Below are positions 5,846-7,352 of a stretch of 7,352 bases of DNA, one piece after another. Source of the stretch: Ignavibacteriota bacterium (GTDB lineage Bacteria > Bacteroidota > UBA10030 > JAHEZR01); contig JAHEZR010000047.1 in the NCBI GenBank assembly GCA_023251005.1, positions 1 through 7,352 on the forward strand, in the 5' to 3' direction. How positions within the stretch are numbered: the stretch's first letter is position 1; every line of letters begins with the position of its first letter. The position numbers were made by a program, and so were the translations under genes. The notes below the pieces were generated by a model, which did no database searches, was not told where the DNA came from, and worked only from the letters and a program-made list of their open reading frames with translations.

Positions 5846-7345
5846 TCAGTACTCCTCTTCCTTTCCCCTCCCGAAGAAAATGCTGCCCACCAGGTCTTTG
5901 TATGAAGTCACATGGTCGATTTCGTCTTTGGCAATTTTTGAATTCTGGTGTAGGCCATCAAGCACAAACTCCATAGCCGATGCAAGCTCATAGCGGCTGT
6001 CTTCGGAGATCTTCATATGCTTCCTGGTGATCTCACGTAACCCTTTGACCTGGTCAAGTTCCTTGAAGTAGGTCTCGATAGACATGTCATCGGAAATCTC
6101 GATCTTGTTTCCTGCTTCAAACCACTGGATGATCCTCGCGTATTCCGAATCCTCGGTTTGCCTTCCTTCCGGTGCCGGTCGCGCGTGTTTCTTCAGCGGG
6201 TCAGGAAAATATTTTCTGAATAATTCCCGGACAGCTTTTCCGATGAGTGCCTTGCTCACTTTCACTGCACCTTCTTGTTCACCCTCAAAGACAAGCTCGA
6301 TTTTTCCAGTCATTCCCGGAAGAACGTGGGGAAGGTCACAAATCCTTGGGACGATGCAAGGATCGTTCACAAGAATCGCACGGCGCTCCGCGTTGCTCAC
6401 AAGATTCTCCATTACAGCAATCGTCAACCTTGCGCTGACGCCTGATTTTTGATCGACGAATTCATTCTTCCGCGCCTCGAAGGCAATCTGTTCGATGATC
6501 TCGCGGAAATACCAGGGGATGAGAATATCTCTCCCATCTCGACTGATCTCCGCCTCCTGCTCTGTAATGTGGATAGCGTCCTCGAGCGAGCGTGGATAGT
6601 GGGTCAGGATCTGGGAATCGATCCGGTCTTTCAAAGGCGTGATGATATTCCCTCGGTTTGTGTAATCCTCCGGATTGGCTGTGAACACAATCACCAGGTC
6701 GAGCGGTATTCGGACGTTGAAGCCGCGGATCTGGATGTCTTTTTCTTCCATGATGTTGAAAAGCCCCACCTGGATTCTCGGCTGAAGATCCGGAAGTTCG
6801 TTGATGGCAAAAATCCCGCGGTTCGTGCGAGGGATGATCCCGAAGTGGATCGCCCCTTCGTGGGAATAGTGGAGTCGCTGGGAGGCGGCTTTAATCGGGT
6901 CGATGTCGCCAATGAGATCCGCGATGGTGACATCGGGGGTGGCAAGTTTTTCACCATATCGAGCTTCGCGATGAAGCCATTCGATCTCGACATTCTCGCC
7001 GTACTCTTTAACGAGATCTACACAACGCTTGCAGACGGGATTGTAGGGGTTGTCGTTAATTTCGCACCCCTTCACGACGGGGATGTATTCATCGAGGAAG
7101 TTCACTAGACCGCGGACAATTCGGGTCTTCGCCTGGCCACGGAGACCAAGAAGAATCATGTCGTGCTTTGCAAGAAGCGCGTTGGTGATCGCCGGACGGA
7201 CTGTCTTTTGGTAACCGATGATTCCGGGAAAGAGCTCTTCGTTGTTGTTCAGTTTTCGGATGAGGTTGTTGCGGATCTCATCCTTGACGGGTTGGGTTTT
7301 ATATCCGCTGTGTTGAAGCTCAGCGATCGTTCGTGCTCGTTCCAT
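5846..7345 (-). CDS. MoxR/magnesium-chelatase-type AAA+ ATPase
   Basis: A 499-residue cytoplasmic AAA+ ATPase. Walker A is GLRGQAKT (67-74), with the AK(T/S) ending usual in MoxR proteins. The Walker B region is GIFAINELPDL (177-187), with N182-E183 in place of Asp-Glu. Sensor 1 is VFTANPEDY (220-228, N224), the arginine-finger region is LKDRIDS (238-244) and the sensor 2 region is SARLTIAVMENL (304-315). Between Walker A and B sits an insertion with C94, C105 and C108 (GCEINDNPYNPVCKRC) and H125, which could bind zinc. After the AAA+ core come about 180 residues, mostly helical and charged, ending in GKEEEY. The ATG at 7345-7343 is the first possible start, because an in-frame TGA lies two codons upstream (7351-7349). 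GAGGA abuts it directly, which is tight for a ribosome site. Its stop is one base before the VWA gene, so the pair forms one unit. It probably acts as an oligomeric chaperone or metal-insertion motor. A specific magnesium chelatase role is not supported, because no pigment genes are near. Confidence 0.92.
   Translation of the reverse strand: MERARTIAELQHSGYKTQPVKDEIRNNLIRKLNNNEELFPGIIGYQKTVRPAITNALLAKHDMILLGLRGQAKTRIVRGLVNFLDEYIPVVKGCEINDNPYNPVCKRCVDLVKEYGENVEIEWLHREARYGEKLATPDVTIADLIGDIDPIKAASQRLHYSHEGAIHFGIIPRTNRGIFAINELPDLQPRIQVGLFNIMEEKDIQIRGFNVRIPLDLVIVFTANPEDYTNRGNIITPLKDRIDSQILTHYPRSLEDAIHITEQEAEISRDGRDILIPWYFREIIEQIAFEARKNEFVDQKSGVSARLTIAVMENLVSNAERRAILVNDPCIVPRICDLPHVLPGMTGKIELVFEGEQEGAVKVSKALIGKAVRELFRKYFPDPLKKHARPAPEGRQTEDSEYARIIQWFEAGNKIEISDDMSIETYFKELDQVKGLREITRKHMKISEDSRYELASAMEFVLDGLHQNSKIAKDEIDHVTSYKDLVGSIFFGRGKEEEY
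5852..5856 (-). promoter_or_regulatory. ribosome binding site deciding the GTG start of the VWA gene
   Basis: The minus strand reads AGGAG within the last codons of the ATPase gene, seven bases before GTG at 5844-5842. This near-ideal Shine-Dalgarno and spacing favour the GTG over the ATG twelve codons later, and indicate that the two proteins are made together. Confidence 0.75.
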
Positions 7346-7352
7346 TCCTCAG

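Noticed and set aside
6449..7108. Plus-strand open frame of 219 codons antisense to the AAA+ ATPase
   Set aside because: It lies entirely inside a convincingly conserved gene on the other strand, its translation shows no recognisable motif, and long antisense frames are common opposite codon-biased genes.
5846..7345. Magnesium chelatase subunit BchI/ChlI for chlorophyll synthesis
   Set aside because: The core fold is related, but the protein is much longer than BchI (about 350 residues), has a cysteine insertion and Asn-Glu Walker B, and no tetrapyrrole genes lie nearby. A MoxR-like role is the safer call.

Overview
This is a compact bacterial chromosomal segment in which all eight recognisable genes lie on the minus strand, so transcription runs from the right edge towards the left edge. 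Gaps are tiny (start/stop overlaps, or 1 to 38 bases) except for one 129-base interval at 4612-4740. Base composition looks balanced and even throughout. I see no mobile element, RNA gene, CRISPR array or foreign-looking block. The protein styles fit the Bacteroidota/Chlorobiota-Ignavibacteria neighbourhood: a large MoxR-like ATPase with a GIFAINELPDL Walker B, a PurE with AGMAAHLPG, a HisA ending in an ALYENRFPCQ-type tail, and a short DapB. This is an inference from memory of these families and is uncertain.

Right block (7345 to 4741): a two-gene unit. A roughly 500-residue MoxR/magnesium-chelatase-type AAA+ ATPase is followed after one base by a von Willebrand A (VWA) protein with an intact metal-binding MIDAS site. 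This is the classic ATPase plus VWA adaptor layout (compare RavA-ViaA, NorQ-NorD, CbbQ-CbbO, BchI-BchD). Its client is unknown.

Gap (4740 to 4612): contains a perfect 8-bp inverted repeat with a 4-base loop. It overlaps a plausible -10 element that sits 17 bases from a TTGAAT -35-like hexamer, so this is the likely promoter/operator for the genes to the left.

Left block (4611 to beyond position 1): GNAT acetyltransferase, hisA, purE, a PfkB-family sugar/nucleoside kinase of unknown substrate, aspartate kinase (lysC type) and the first 188 codons of dapB. Spacing suggests one operon, perhaps with a second promoter just before purE. hisA and purE belong to histidine and purine synthesis, which are linked through AICAR. 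Aspartate kinase and dapB are the first step and a later step of lysine/diaminopimelate synthesis. The kinase is tied to both neighbours, by a TAATG overlap with purE and an ATGA overlap with aspartate kinase.

The core biosynthetic genes are ordinary. The parts worth a second look are the ATPase/VWA pair (a possible zinc-binding insertion, an altered Walker B, and an unassigned N-terminal half of the VWA protein), the orphan kinase, and the palindrome over the putative promoter.
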